Positions 25,287 through 32,287 of a stretch of DNA of 32,287 nucleotides are shown here, one piece after another. Within the stretch, counting starts at the first letter, position 1. Each line of letters opens with the position of its first letter. The translations under genes were made by a program, and so were the position numbers. Origin of the DNA: Eubacterium sp. AF22-9 (GTDB lineage: Bacteria; Bacillota; Clostridia; Lachnospirales; Lachnospiraceae); assembly GCA_003458705.1 (NCBI GenBank), contig QRVH01000028.1, forward strand, positions 1 to 32,287, given 5' to 3'. The notes below the pieces were generated by a model that was not told the DNA's origin, did not search any database, and saw only the letters and a program-made list of their open reading frames with translations.

Positions 25287-25961
25287 TTATATATTCTCAA
25301 TCTGCCAGTCAATCGGTTCTACCCCATTAGCCTTTAAAAATTCATTGCACTGGCTGAAATGTCTACAGCCAAAAAAGCCTCTGTACGCAGATAACGGACT
25401 CGGATGCGGTGCTTTAAGAATAAGATGTTTCGGATTATTAAGCATTGATGCTTTCCTCTGTGCAGGCGAGCCCCACAGCATATACACAATAGGTCTGTCC
25501 TGCATATTGACAGCATTAATAACTGCATCCGTAAACTGCTCCCAGCCGTGTCCCTGATGTGAATTAGCCTGATGTGCTCTTACAGTAAGCACTGTGTTAA
25601 GCAGAAGCACTCCCTGGTCGGCCCATTTCTTAAGATATCCGTTATTAGGAATATAACATCCACAGTCATCATGCAGTTCTTTATATATATTCTTAAGTGA
25701 AGGCGGTGCTTCCTCTCCCGGAAGTACTGAAAAAGACAGTCCATGTGCCTGATGTACATTATGATAAGGATCCTGACCAAGTATCAGTACCTTAACCTTA
25801 CTAAGCGGTGTAAAATGAAACGCATTAAATATATCATCTGCCGGAGGATATACAACATATTTGCTGTATTCATCCTTAACAAATGTAAACAGTTCCCTGT
25901 AATAAGGCTTTGAATATTCACCTTTAATAGCAGGAAGCCAGTCATTATCTATCATTGACAT
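25287..25961 (-). CDS. ung: Uracil-DNA glycosylase (family 1)
   Basis: It removes uracil from DNA to start base-excision repair. The 224-residue protein has the family-1 catalytic motif GQDPYH (Asp 64), GLSFSV just after, and LLLNTVLTV. The C-terminal minor-groove loop HPSPLSAYRGFFGC carries the catalytic His. The ribosome site (AAGGA) is modest and a second Met at residue 3 could also start translation. hisF lies 36 bases upstream. Confidence 0.97.
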   Translation of the reverse strand: MSMIDNDWLPAIKGEYSKPYYRELFTFVKDEYSKYVVYPPADDIFNAFHFTPLSKVKVLILGQDPYHNVHQAHGLSFSVLPGEEAPPSLKNIYKELHDDCGCYIPNNGYLKKWADQGVLLLNTVLTVRAHQANSHQGHGWEQFTDAVINAVNMQDRPIVYMLWGSPAQRKASMLNNPKHLILKAPHPSPLSAYRGFFGCRHFSQCNEFLKANGVEPIDWQIENI

Positions 25962-25997
25962 AGTATTTATTGTCCTTTCCTGTATGAAAACTCAATC

Positions 25998-26759
25998 TTA
26001 CATCAAACGCATAGGAATTCCCTCATCAGCAAGGTATTTCTTAAGCTCCATAATATCAAGTTCTTTATAATGAAAAAGTGAAGCTGCAAGTGCCGCATCA
26101 GCCTTTCCCTTAGTAAATGCATCAAGAAAATGTTCTTTACTTCCCGCACCGCCTGAAGCAATTACAGGTATTGAGACATTTGACGCAATTGTATTAGTAA
26201 GTTCAATATCATATCCGGCTTTAGTTCCATCGCAGTCCATACTTGTAAGAAGAATCTCTCCTGCTCCAAGTTTCTCTGCCTTCATTGCCCATTCAACAGC
26301 ATCCATGTGCATATCAACTCTTCCGCCATTCTTATATATGCTCCAATGACCGTCGCTATTCCTCTTGGCATCAATTGCAACAACAACGCACTGGCTGCCA
26401 AACTTGTCAGCCGCATCAGATATAAGCTGTGGATTCATAATAGCTGCCGTATTAATTGATATCTTGTCAGCGCCCTCTCTTAAAAGCACCTTGAAATCAT
26501 CAACACTTCTTATTCCACCGCCTACTGTAAACGGAATGAAAACTTTCTCAGCCACTCTTCTTACAAGGTCAACAGTTGTATTTCTTCCATCACTTGAAGC
26601 TGTAATATCAAGAAATACAAGCTCATCTGCACCTGATTTGTCATACATTGATGCAACCTCAACAGGATCTCCTGCATCTCTTAAATCAACAAAATTAGTT
26701 CCTTTGACAACTCTTCCATCCTTGCAGTCAAGGCATGGTATAATTCTTTTAGTAAACAT
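25998..26759 (-). CDS. hisF: Imidazole glycerol phosphate synthase cyclase subunit HisF
   Basis: With HisH it closes the imidazole ring, using ammonia passed from glutamine, to give IGP and AICAR in histidine biosynthesis. The protein is a (beta-alpha)8 barrel of 253 residues. The opening is [22 protein letters not shown], with catalytic Asp 11, and [10 protein letters not shown] holds the second catalytic Asp near 130. Phosphate-binding glycines lie at [10 protein letters not shown] and IASGGAGS. I start at ATG 26759 because AAGGAG is six bases before it; the in-frame TTG at 26765 is too close to that site. hisH ends 19 bases upstream. No other his genes are in the window. Confidence 0.96.
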   Translation of the reverse strand: MFTKRIIPCLDCKDGRVVKGTNFVDLRDAGDPVEVASMYDKSGADELVFLDITASSDGRNTTVDLVRRVAEKVFIPFTVGGGIRSVDDFKVLLREGADKISINTAAIMNPQLISDAADKFGSQCVVVAIDAKRNSDGHWSIYKNGGRVDMHMDAVEWAMKAEKLGAGEILLTSMDCDGTKAGYDIELTNTIASNVSIPVIASGGAGSKEHFLDAFTKGKADAALAASLFHYKELDIMELKKYLADEGIPMRLM

Positions 26760-26778
26760 CAGCAACTCCTTTTAGCAA

Positions 26779-27384
26779 TTATAATGACGCAAAGTTCTTT
26801 AATATCTTAAGTCCTACTTCGCTGCTCTTTTCCGGATGGAACTGACACGCAAACACATTGCCGCTCTCAACCGAAGCATGAATATGAGTAGTATATTCTG
26901 TAGATGCAGCAACAATATTTTCATCTGCTGCCTTAAGATAATAAGAATGTACAAAATACACATAAGGATTACCTTCAAGTCCCTTAAAAAGCTTTGCCCC
27001 CGGCTTTACATCAAGAGAATTCCATCCCATATGTGGAATCTTAAAGCCCCCCTTAGCAGGAATTTTCAATATCTTTCCCGGAAGAATATCAAGTCCTTCT
27101 GCTCCCGGAGTCTCATCACTTTCTTTAAACAGAAGCTGTAATCCCAAGCATATTCCAAGAAACGGAGTTCCATTACGTGTTACCTTCTTAATAGTATCAA
27201 CAAGTCCGAACTTATCAAGATTGTTCATTGCATCTCCAAATGAACCAACTCCCGGAAGAATAACCTTGTCAGCCTGTAAGATTTCACTTGAATCTCTTGA
27301 TACTAAAACTTCCTCTCCTAATGATACCAGTGCCTTTTCCACACTCTTAAGATTGCCTGCATCATAATCGATAATTGCTATCAT
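26779..27384 (-). CDS. hisH: Imidazole glycerol phosphate synthase glutaminase subunit HisH
   Basis: HisH hydrolyses glutamine and feeds ammonia to HisF. The 201-residue class-I amidotransferase has the oxyanion strand VILPGVGSFGDAM, the nucleophile elbow FLGICLGLQLL (Cys 79), and the His/Glu pair in CQFHPEKSSEVG. Its ATG overlaps the TGA of the upstream membrane-protein gene as ATGA, so its translation is probably coupled to that gene, an unexpected partner. hisF follows. Confidence 0.96.
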   Translation of the reverse strand: MIAIIDYDAGNLKSVEKALVSLGEEVLVSRDSSEILQADKVILPGVGSFGDAMNNLDKFGLVDTIKKVTRNGTPFLGICLGLQLLFKESDETPGAEGLDILPGKILKIPAKGGFKIPHMGWNSLDVKPGAKLFKGLEGNPYVYFVHSYYLKAADENIVAASTEYTTHIHASVESGNVFACQFHPEKSSEVGLKILKNFASL

Positions 27385-29033
27385 TGTACTGCCTTTCCAT
27401 ATTCCTTTATTTTTAAATAATAATTCGTGAAATCACTGTTAGACATATCTGCCAGTGATATTCCCTGTGCTTCAGATATCTTAAATGTGTTCTGTAAAGC
27501 ATCAATTATGTTCTGATACTCTGCTTTAAACTTATCATCAATTCCAAGTTCCTGTGCTGTAGAACGGAATGTATTATATCTGTCTATTCCCTTAATAAGT
27601 GCATCCAACGCCTCTGTTTTCATATTAAGACTCATATAATTCTCATAAGAATCATACTGTCTCTTGACATACATTATGGTAGATGCCTGTTCATACAGAG
27701 TCTTATCATTGGAGTTAAGCTTCATTCCATTAAGCTTGGAATATGCTTTATCATACTCACCATTATTATAGTATGTCTTTGCCTGTGAAGAATTAGTATT
27801 ATAATATAATGCTGAATTCAAAACACTGATAAGTACTACAACTCCGGCAACAAAAAGAACAAGCATAACCAGTGAAAGCGGCTTGATTTTAAGAATATCT
27901 CCAGGTTTTGGAGGTTCTTTAGGTTTCTTCTCTTTCTTAGGCTTAGGCTGCTTTACTTTTTTAGGCTTTGCCGCCTTCTTCTGCTCTGCCGCCTGCTTTT
28001 TCTTTTCTTTCTTCTCTGTAGCGGCTGCCTTTTTTAACTCTTTATTCTTCTGTTTTTCTTCATTATCGAGTCTTTCAGCCTCTTCTTCAGCCTTTTCTTC
28101 TTCTATTCTTTTTGCCTTCATCTGGGCAAGTCTGTACTTAAATCTTGCAAAGAAGCCTTTCTTAGGTGCTTCTGAATCATCAAGAGTATCCTTATTGCCG
28201 AATACATCTTCTATTATCTGTTCATTCTCATCCTTAGGTTCTCCATTATCAGCTTCCGGCTTGTCTGCAGACTTATCCTCTGATGAAGTATTTTCGCCAT
28301 TACCATTATCTGCAGCCTCTTCCTTAGGACTCTCATCTTCAAGACTGTCGAAAAATACTTTCTTTATCTTCTTAAAAAAGCTGTCCTTCTTCGGCTTTTC
28401 AGGTTTTATCTTGCTTTCATCTACCTGAACGCTTTCTTTCTTTTCAGGCTCTTTGTTATCTGCTTCTTTATTGTCTGCATCCTGTCTGTTTTCTATATCA
28501 GAAACTGCTCCTTCATTGCCGGCTTCTGTCTCATTTACCTGTGAATCATTTTTTTCTTTCTCAGCAAGTTCCTCTTCTAATGCCTGAGCCTGCGCCTGTG
28601 CTTCCGCACGCTTAAGCTCATCTCCCTGATTCAATAAATCATCTATTGAAATGCTGTCAGTATCAGCTTTGACATCATCTATCAAATCATCAAGATTCAT
28701 ATTCATAAGTCTTTCCATGTCATTATCAGACAGTTCCGAATCATCATCCGCAGGAGTTATTGTTGCGCCTGCTGCTTCCTCGACAGGTGTATCTTCAAGC
28801 ATCTTATTAACCTCTTCTTCTGCTTTAGCATCTTTCTGTGCTTCCTGTTCCTCATTATCAGCATTCTCTGCTTCTATCTTCTCCCTTACTTCACGGGCTA
28901 TCTCTTCCGGATCTTTGTCCTCAATCTCCTGCTGCCATTCACTTTTCGGTTCTTCCTGCTGAGAATCTGCCTGCTCCTTTTCATTAATTGAATCAAGCAA
29001 TTTATCCAGATAATCTTCTTCCTTATCAGACAA
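27381..29033 (-). CDS. Single-pass membrane protein with acidic/Lys-rich cytoplasmic region
   Basis: No named family is recognised. The protein has about 550 residues. The first 230 or so are very acidic and low in complexity (Glu, Asp, Asn). A Lys/Glu-rich, probably helical or coiled stretch and a Pro/Lys-rich segment (PKKVKQPKPKKEKKPKE) follow. One hydrophobic helix lies near 385-405 (SLVMLVLFVAGVVVLISVL). The last 145 residues look helical and TPR-like (YYNNGEYDKAYSKLNGM). The positive-inside rule puts the charged N-terminus in the cytoplasm and the tail outside. I prefer TTG 29033 as start: AGGAGG is eight bases before it, whereas GTG 29042 lies inside that site. The gene overlaps hisH by four bases. 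Confidence 0.8.
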   Translation of the reverse strand: MSDKEEDYLDKLLDSINEKEQADSQQEEPKSEWQQEIEDKDPEEIAREVREKIEAENADNEEQEAQKDAKAEEEVNKMLEDTPVEEAAGATITPADDDSELSDNDMERLMNMNLDDLIDDVKADTDSISIDDLLNQGDELKRAEAQAQAQALEEELAEKEKNDSQVNETEAGNEGAVSDIENRQDADNKEADNKEPEKKESVQVDESKIKPEKPKKDSFFKKIKKVFFDSLEDESPKEEAADNGNGENTSSEDKSADKPEADNGEPKDENEQIIEDVFGNKDTLDDSEAPKKGFFARFKYRLAQMKAKRIEEEKAEEEAERLDNEEKQKNKELKKAAATEKKEKKKQAAEQKKAAKPKKVKQPKPKKEKKPKEPPKPGDILKIKPLSLVMLVLFVAGVVVLISVLNSALYYNTNSSQAKTYYNNGEYDKAYSKLNGMKLNSNDKTLYEQASTIMYVKRQYDSYENYMSLNMKTEALDALIKGIDRYNTFRSTAQELGIDDKFKAEYQNIIDALQNTFKISEAQGISLADMSNSDFTNYYLKIKEYGKAVQ

Positions 29034-29066
29034 AATTCTCACCTCCTGAAATCAAAATATACTAAA

Positions 29067-29095
29067 ATATTAACATAAACATTCATTATTAACAA
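29067..29095 (-). promoter_or_regulatory. Possible promoter for the membrane protein-hisH-hisF operon
   Basis: -35 TTGTTA (29090-29095) and -10 TAATAT (29067-29072) are spaced by 17 bases on the minus strand. They overlap the end of the SIR2-like gene. The region is AT-rich, so chance matches are possible. Confidence 0.5.
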
Positions 29096-29592
29096 TATTT
29101 TACAAGTTCTTTTATAAACTGTGCCCCATTCATCTCAAAAGCACATGCCCTGTCTCCGATTTCCTTTGGAATCTGGTAGAATGTGCTGTGTACCCTGTAC
29201 AACTTGGATTTCTGGTTAATCATGACAATTCTTTCAAACGGCCATCTTATAACATTAGGGTTGGAAAAATCCTCTCCAATTTCCACAATAACCAGCTTCT
29301 TTGCAAGAGAAGATGACAGCCATTTATTGTAGAAATCCCACTGCTTCTCCTCTTCCTCTGCATTGTTTTCATTAACCGGACAGACAATTCTTCTCTCATT
29401 AAAGCCTGCATCTCTGATTGCACCAGCCTTATCAGTTGACACAATAAAATAATTCACATGTTCCATTGATTCAAATATTTTCTTAAGATTATCATAAACT
29501 TCCTTATCTTCTGAAGCATATATTTCTTTTCCAAGTCCGAAAAGGACATAATCTGCACTCTTTATATCATCCATTAAATCATTGTAAATCAT
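29089..29592 (-). CDS. SIR2-like domain hypothetical protein, short
   Basis: The 167-residue protein resembles the later part of a SIR2-type Rossmann fold. YFIVSTDKAGAIRDAGF resembles the sirtuin strand that precedes the small domain. KLVIVEIGEDFSNPNVIRWPFERIVMIN resembles the VELGVGxNTPxIIxYPF block of bacterial SIR2-like proteins. The zinc-binding Cys pairs and the N-terminal GAGIS motif of active sirtuins are missing, so deacylase activity is doubtful. I start at ATG 29592 because GGAGG lies five bases before it, rather than at the upstream ATG 29604 that sits inside this site. A good promoter is at 29619-29647. Whether it is a stand-alone degenerate family or a remnant cannot be settled here. 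Confidence 0.6.
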   Translation of the reverse strand: MIYNDLMDDIKSADYVLFGLGKEIYASEDKEVYDNLKKIFESMEHVNYFIVSTDKAGAIRDAGFNERRIVCPVNENNAEEEEKQWDFYNKWLSSSLAKKLVIVEIGEDFSNPNVIRWPFERIVMINQKSKLYRVHSTFYQIPKEIGDRACAFEMNGAQFIKELVKYC

Positions 29593-29618
29593 AAGTACCT
29601 CCATTCAATAACTATGTG

Positions 29619-29647
29619 ATTATAACATCTTTTTGGGATGTTGTCAT
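29619..29647 (-). promoter_or_regulatory. Sigma-A promoter of the SIR2-like gene
   Basis: -35 ATGACA (29642-29647) and a consensus -10 TATAAT (29619-29624) are spaced by 17 bases on the minus strand, immediately beyond the structured repeat. Confidence 0.75.
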
Positions 29648-29656
29648 CGTTACCTG

Positions 29657-29926
29657 TTTTGCACGAGCAGCCATATGCCAGAACTGCGTTCTGGCATTGT
29701 CGCGGCGCTCCTCGAGAATCTATATAAAGTTCACATTTTGTGCAAGCACAACTGTGAACTTTCCATATCTTCTCTCATCGCTGCTGTATTTTGCGCGAGC
29801 AGCCATATGCCAGAACTGCGTTCTGGCATTGTCGCGGCGCTCCTCGAGAATCTATATAAAGTTCACAGTTTGTGCGAGCACAACTGTAAACTTTCCATAT
29901 CTTCTCTCATCGCTGCTCGCGCAAAA
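29657..29926. mobile_element. MITE-like structured repeat, 132-bp unit in two tandem copies
   Basis: Copies at 29657-29788 and 29789-29920 differ at four internal positions and at the last three bases. The right copy is bounded by a perfect 15-bp terminal inverted repeat, TTTTGCGCGAGCAGC (29789) and GCTGCTCGCGCAAAA (to 29926). Inside each copy are two hairpins: GCCAGAAC/GTTCTGGC, and a nested one with AAGTTCACA/TGTGAACTT plus TTGTGC/GCACAA. The differences between copies keep pairing in minus-strand RNA. There is no protein gene or transposase. It fits a non-autonomous foldback/MITE element or a mobile structured RNA; which one is open. Confidence 0.75.
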
Positions 29927-29955
29927 AAGGACGCCACCCATGTCAGGCGGCGTCC
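29923..29955 (-). terminator. Rho-independent terminator of cheV
   Basis: A 10-bp GC-rich stem pairs 29946-29955 with 29929-29938 around a 7-base loop, with one G-U only in minus-strand RNA. Six U follow. It lies 29 bases after the cheV stop, and its U tract is shared with the end of the structured repeat. Confidence 0.92.
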
Positions 29956-29983
29956 TATAAGAGGAAGTGTAAAATGAAGAAAA

Positions 29984-30880
29984 TTATCTGAGTAATTTAT
30001 CGATTTCTGATACAAGCAGTCCGATTTCCGGCTTTGACAACTGGACATCTGCACCAAGTGATTCTCCCTTTGCTCTCATCTGTTCATTAATAAGTGATGA
30101 GAATATAACAACCGGAATATTCTTTAACTTGTCATCAGACTTAATAAGCTTTGTAAGTCTGTGGCCATCCATAAGCGGCATCTCCAGATCAGTGATAACA
30201 CAGTCTATATCAAGCGGTACTTTTCCTGCCTTGGCATCTGATATAAAATCCCATGCTTCCTGACCATTATGACATAATGTAAGATTATCATAACCTGATT
30301 TAACAAGTGAATCAGATATCAGCTTAATAAGAAGAGGTGAATCCTCTGCTATGACAATATGTGCTTCACTTCTTGGTCTGCCTTCAAGCTTGAGAATATC
30401 AGAAGTCTTAAGACCTGTCTCCGGACTTATATCTGATACAATACGCTCAAAGTCAAGAATAATAATAAGCTGACCGTTAATCTTAACAATTCCTGTGGCA
30501 ATTCCGTTGTCAGCAGTACTTATTGTTGTATCTGGAGTAATAATATCAGCCCATGATACTCTGTGGATTCCAACAACTGTATGTACATGAAAAGCGACAT
30601 TCAATTTGTTGAAATTAGTTATAATAAACATATCCTTCGAAATATCTCCTGAAGGAGCACTTTTAATAACCTTAGCAAGGTCTACAACTGTTATCATTAA
30701 ATCTCTTGGCATGAATATTCCTTCTACACTAGGATGTGCATTCGGAACCGGTGTAACCGGACTATATGGCACAATCTCTTTAATCTTGGCAACATTAATA
30801 CCATAATGATTATTCCCTATTGTGAATTCAAGAACCTCTAACTCATTAGTTCCACTCTCTATCAAAATATTAGTTTCCAT
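29984..30880 (-). CDS. cheV: Chemotaxis coupling/response-regulator protein CheV
   Basis: CheV couples chemoreceptors to CheA and adapts the signal through a phosphorylated receiver domain. The 298-residue protein has an N-terminal CheW-like domain (about 12-155, with VLEFTIGNNHYGINVAKIKEIV and RDLMITVVDLA). A receiver domain follows (about 172-298), with acidic pocket Glu 179/Asp 180, phosphoacceptor Asp 231 in VITDLEMPLMDG, and Lys 283 in LSKPE. I choose ATG 30880: GGAGG is eight bases before it. The upstream in-frame ATG at 30910 would place that site inside the gene. A promoter is at 30924-30952 and a strong terminator follows. Confidence 0.93.
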   Translation of the reverse strand: METNILIESGTNELEVLEFTIGNNHYGINVAKIKEIVPYSPVTPVPNAHPSVEGIFMPRDLMITVVDLAKVIKSAPSGDISKDMFIITNFNKLNVAFHVHTVVGIHRVSWADIITPDTTISTADNGIATGIVKINGQLIIILDFERIVSDISPETGLKTSDILKLEGRPRSEAHIVIAEDSPLLIKLISDSLVKSGYDNLTLCHNGQEAWDFISDAKAGKVPLDIDCVITDLEMPLMDGHRLTKLIKSDDKLKNIPVVIFSSLINEQMRAKGESLGADVQLSKPEIGLLVSEIDKLLR

Positions 30881-30895
30881 ATTAAATTCCTCCAT

Positions 30896-30911
30896 GTTGT
30901 TCACGAACAAC
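30896..30911 (-). promoter_or_regulatory. Palindrome in the cheV leader
   Basis: GTTGTTC and GAACAAC form a perfect 7-bp inverted repeat around two bases. It lies between the cheV transcript start and its ribosome site, and could be an operator or a small translational hairpin. Confidence 0.55.
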
Positions 30912-30923
30912 TTCTATGTGAAG

Positions 30924-30952
30924 ATTATAACAGAAACATATTAAAAAAACAA
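30924..30952 (-). promoter_or_regulatory. Sigma-A-type promoter of cheV
   Basis: -35 TTGTTT (30947-30952) and consensus -10 TATAAT (30924-30929) are spaced by 17 bases on the minus strand. This is a vegetative-type promoter rather than a flagellar sigma-D one. Confidence 0.75.
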
Positions 30953-30962
30953 CGAAATAATG

Positions 30963-31011
30963 AAAAACTTATCTTACCGGTCTTATAATGCTTCTGCTGC
31001 ACAGATAAGTT
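30963..31011 (-). terminator. Possible terminator overlapping the end of the permease gene
   Basis: GATAAGTT and AACTTATC pair over 8 bp with a 30-base loop, followed in minus-strand RNA by UUUUU. The stem overlaps the last codons of the permease gene. The long loop makes it uncertain. Confidence 0.45.
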
Positions 31012-32287
31012 ATAAGGAAATATCCTCCATAAATAACTGCGACGAATGCCAGTGTAAGCCCTATAGATGCTGCCATTGAACTCATTCCCATAGTTGCAAG
31101 AATTATGTTAATAAACTTAATTCCAAACACAGAATGAATAAGTGCGAGAATCAGCGGAAACGCAAAAAATATTCCAATCTGCTTAAAAAGCGCCATATCA
31201 ATCATTCTCTCATCAACCCCAAGCTTCCTTAACATTCCATATCGTTCCTTATTGTCTGCACTGTCTGACAATTCTCTCAAAGCAAGAATTGCCGCACTGC
31301 TTATAAGGAATATAATTCCTAAATATAAGGCAATAAATGTAACTAACGCTCCAAGCCCGACACTGCTTTCAGCCAGGTCAATTCTGGAATTCCAGCTAAT
31401 GAAACTCGTTTGAAATGATATATTTTTCATTAAATTGTCTAACTGTGTTTCAATAGAATATCTTTCTTCCTTAGTGTCTGCCCTATAGTCAGCACTAAGC
31501 CCCATATTGCGTACCTGCTGTGGTTTTACCGCATTATCAGGCACAACAAGAATCCCGTCATTCATATTCTGAACACCAATCTGTACAAAACCATCCATGC
31601 ATTCACTATATCTTGGTTTATACTCTTTTCCATTGACAGATAATATAATTCCTTTCTTTAATGCCTGATTCCTAATCATAACCATGTTCTTATAATCTGC
31701 CACTATAATATATTCATCGTCATTAAGTTCATACGTAATATTACCGTACAGTCTTGCAACAGAATTATAATCGCCAATAGTCATTACCGGCATAATAGTA
31801 TCTGCCATAAACTGATAATCATCTGTATTAATATCCCCTAATGTATCTTTAACTGTCAATCCGGTGTTGTATACATTATATTCTGCAACATCCTTAAAAT
31901 ACTTCTGCGCATCAAATCCACTGTTATTAAGTGTTTCTATTATACTTAATTTGGAATCTTCCAGCATTTTCCTGTCTTTTTCATTCATATCCTGTGATGT
32001 GGCATATGCCTCGCTCATCGCATCATATGAATATTTTGCAAGCTGTACATCAACAGGACACACGCTGTCCAGATCCTTTGAAAGCGAATCCTTCATTGAA
32101 AGCGCTGCAGAAAGCACACTTATTGTGATAAAAAGCATGATACATATAACAGTTGTTGAGAATACAGTAGTGTTAATCTTGCTGCAGAACTGCCTTAACA
32201 CAAAGCTGTTAACACCTTTATAATACACACTCTTAATACTGGTAAATATCTTTATCATAAAACCTGAGACTGCCCAAGGACACACTA
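30969..32287 (-). CDS. FtsX-like ABC transporter permease, C-terminal part (runs off the window)
   Basis: The reading frame is open to the right edge, so the N-terminus is missing. At least 438 residues are seen. The segment begins in the cytoplasmic piece KSVYYKGVNSFVLRQFCSKINTT, typical of BceB-type permeases. One membrane helix follows (VFSTTVICIMLFITISVL), then an outside domain of about 240 residues. Three closing helices of the FtsX domain complete it, with the cytoplasmic loop LGVDERMIDMALFKQIGIFF between the first two. Such permeases work with an ATPase to sense or remove antimicrobial peptides. No ATPase gene is visible, as it would lie outside the window. The specific role is unknown. 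Confidence 0.85.
   Translation of the reverse strand, partial: VCPWAVSGFMIKIFTSIKSVYYKGVNSFVLRQFCSKINTTVFSTTVICIMLFITISVLSAALSMKDSLSKDLDSVCPVDVQLAKYSYDAMSEAYATSQDMNEKDRKMLEDSKLSIIETLNNSGFDAQKYFKDVAEYNVYNTGLTVKDTLGDINTDDYQFMADTIMPVMTIGDYNSVARLYGNITYELNDDEYIIVADYKNMVMIRNQALKKGIILSVNGKEYKPRYSECMDGFVQIGVQNMNDGILVVPDNAVKPQQVRNMGLSADYRADTKEERYSIETQLDNLMKNISFQTSFISWNSRIDLAESSVGLGALVTFIALYLGIIFLISSAAILALRELSDSADNKERYGMLRKLGVDERMIDMALFKQIGIFFAFPLILALIHSVFGIKFINIILATMGMSSMAASIGLTLAFVAVIYGGYFLITYLCSRSIIRPVR

Noticed and set aside
29657-29926. CRISPR array
   Set aside because: Only two long adjacent units with no unique spacers and no cas genes.
29616-29977. Two overlapping 114-codon plus-strand frames with internal repeats
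   Set aside because: They are created by the tandem 132-bp element and match its period, with no ribosome site; the region is better explained as a structured repeat.

Overview
The window looks like chromosomal DNA of a low-GC Firmicute of the Lachnospiraceae, probably an Eubacterium/Lachnospira eligens-type pectin user. That placement is an inference from the low GC content, AGGAGG-type ribosome sites, sigma-A promoters, the nusA-infB operon order and a complete galacturonate route beside chemotaxis and flagellar-type genes.

Region 1 (1-10.7 kb) holds sugar-acid catabolism. A tRNA-Gly gene with its own promoter and terminator is followed by kdgK. A divergent locus contains uxaB-uxaA leftward and a LacI-family regulator with uxaC rightward. 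UxaC isomerises D-galacturonate to tagaturonate, UxaB reduces it to altronate, UxaA dehydrates that to KDG, and KdgK phosphorylates KDG. Both divergent promoters carry a 16-bp ATGTAAGCGCTT-type palindrome just downstream of the -10 box. Between kdgK and uxaA lies a two-gene surface-protein operon. Its promoter has a run of ten G between good -35 and -10 boxes, which is the standard architecture of a phase-variable promoter.

Region 2 (10.7-13.4 kb) has a YvyF-like zinc-ribbon protein and a PilZ (c-di-GMP) protein, both flagella-associated families, then a HIT hydrolase and YebC.

Region 3 (13.4-24.6 kb) is the translation/RNA supercluster, all leftward: tRNA-Glu, rimP, nusA, rnpM, an L7Ae-like gene, infB, rbfA, nrnA, truB, ribF, rpsO, pnp. 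infB encodes a long Asn/Gly/Tyr/Arg repeat region. pnp has a long leader hairpin.

Region 4 (24.7-32.3 kb, all leftward) has a small membrane exporter-family protein, ung, hisF, hisH translationally coupled to an unknown membrane protein, a SIR2-like fragment protein, a MITE-like structured repeat, cheV, and a partial FtsX-type permease.

Four genes (a pilZ-domain gene, pnp, truB, infB) each appear broken by the loss of exactly one base, and restoring one base gives the intact family protein. Because infB is essential in bacteria, base-calling error is the simplest explanation. A perfect 66-bp duplication in the LacI regulator and a perfect 48-bp duplication at the left end are also present.
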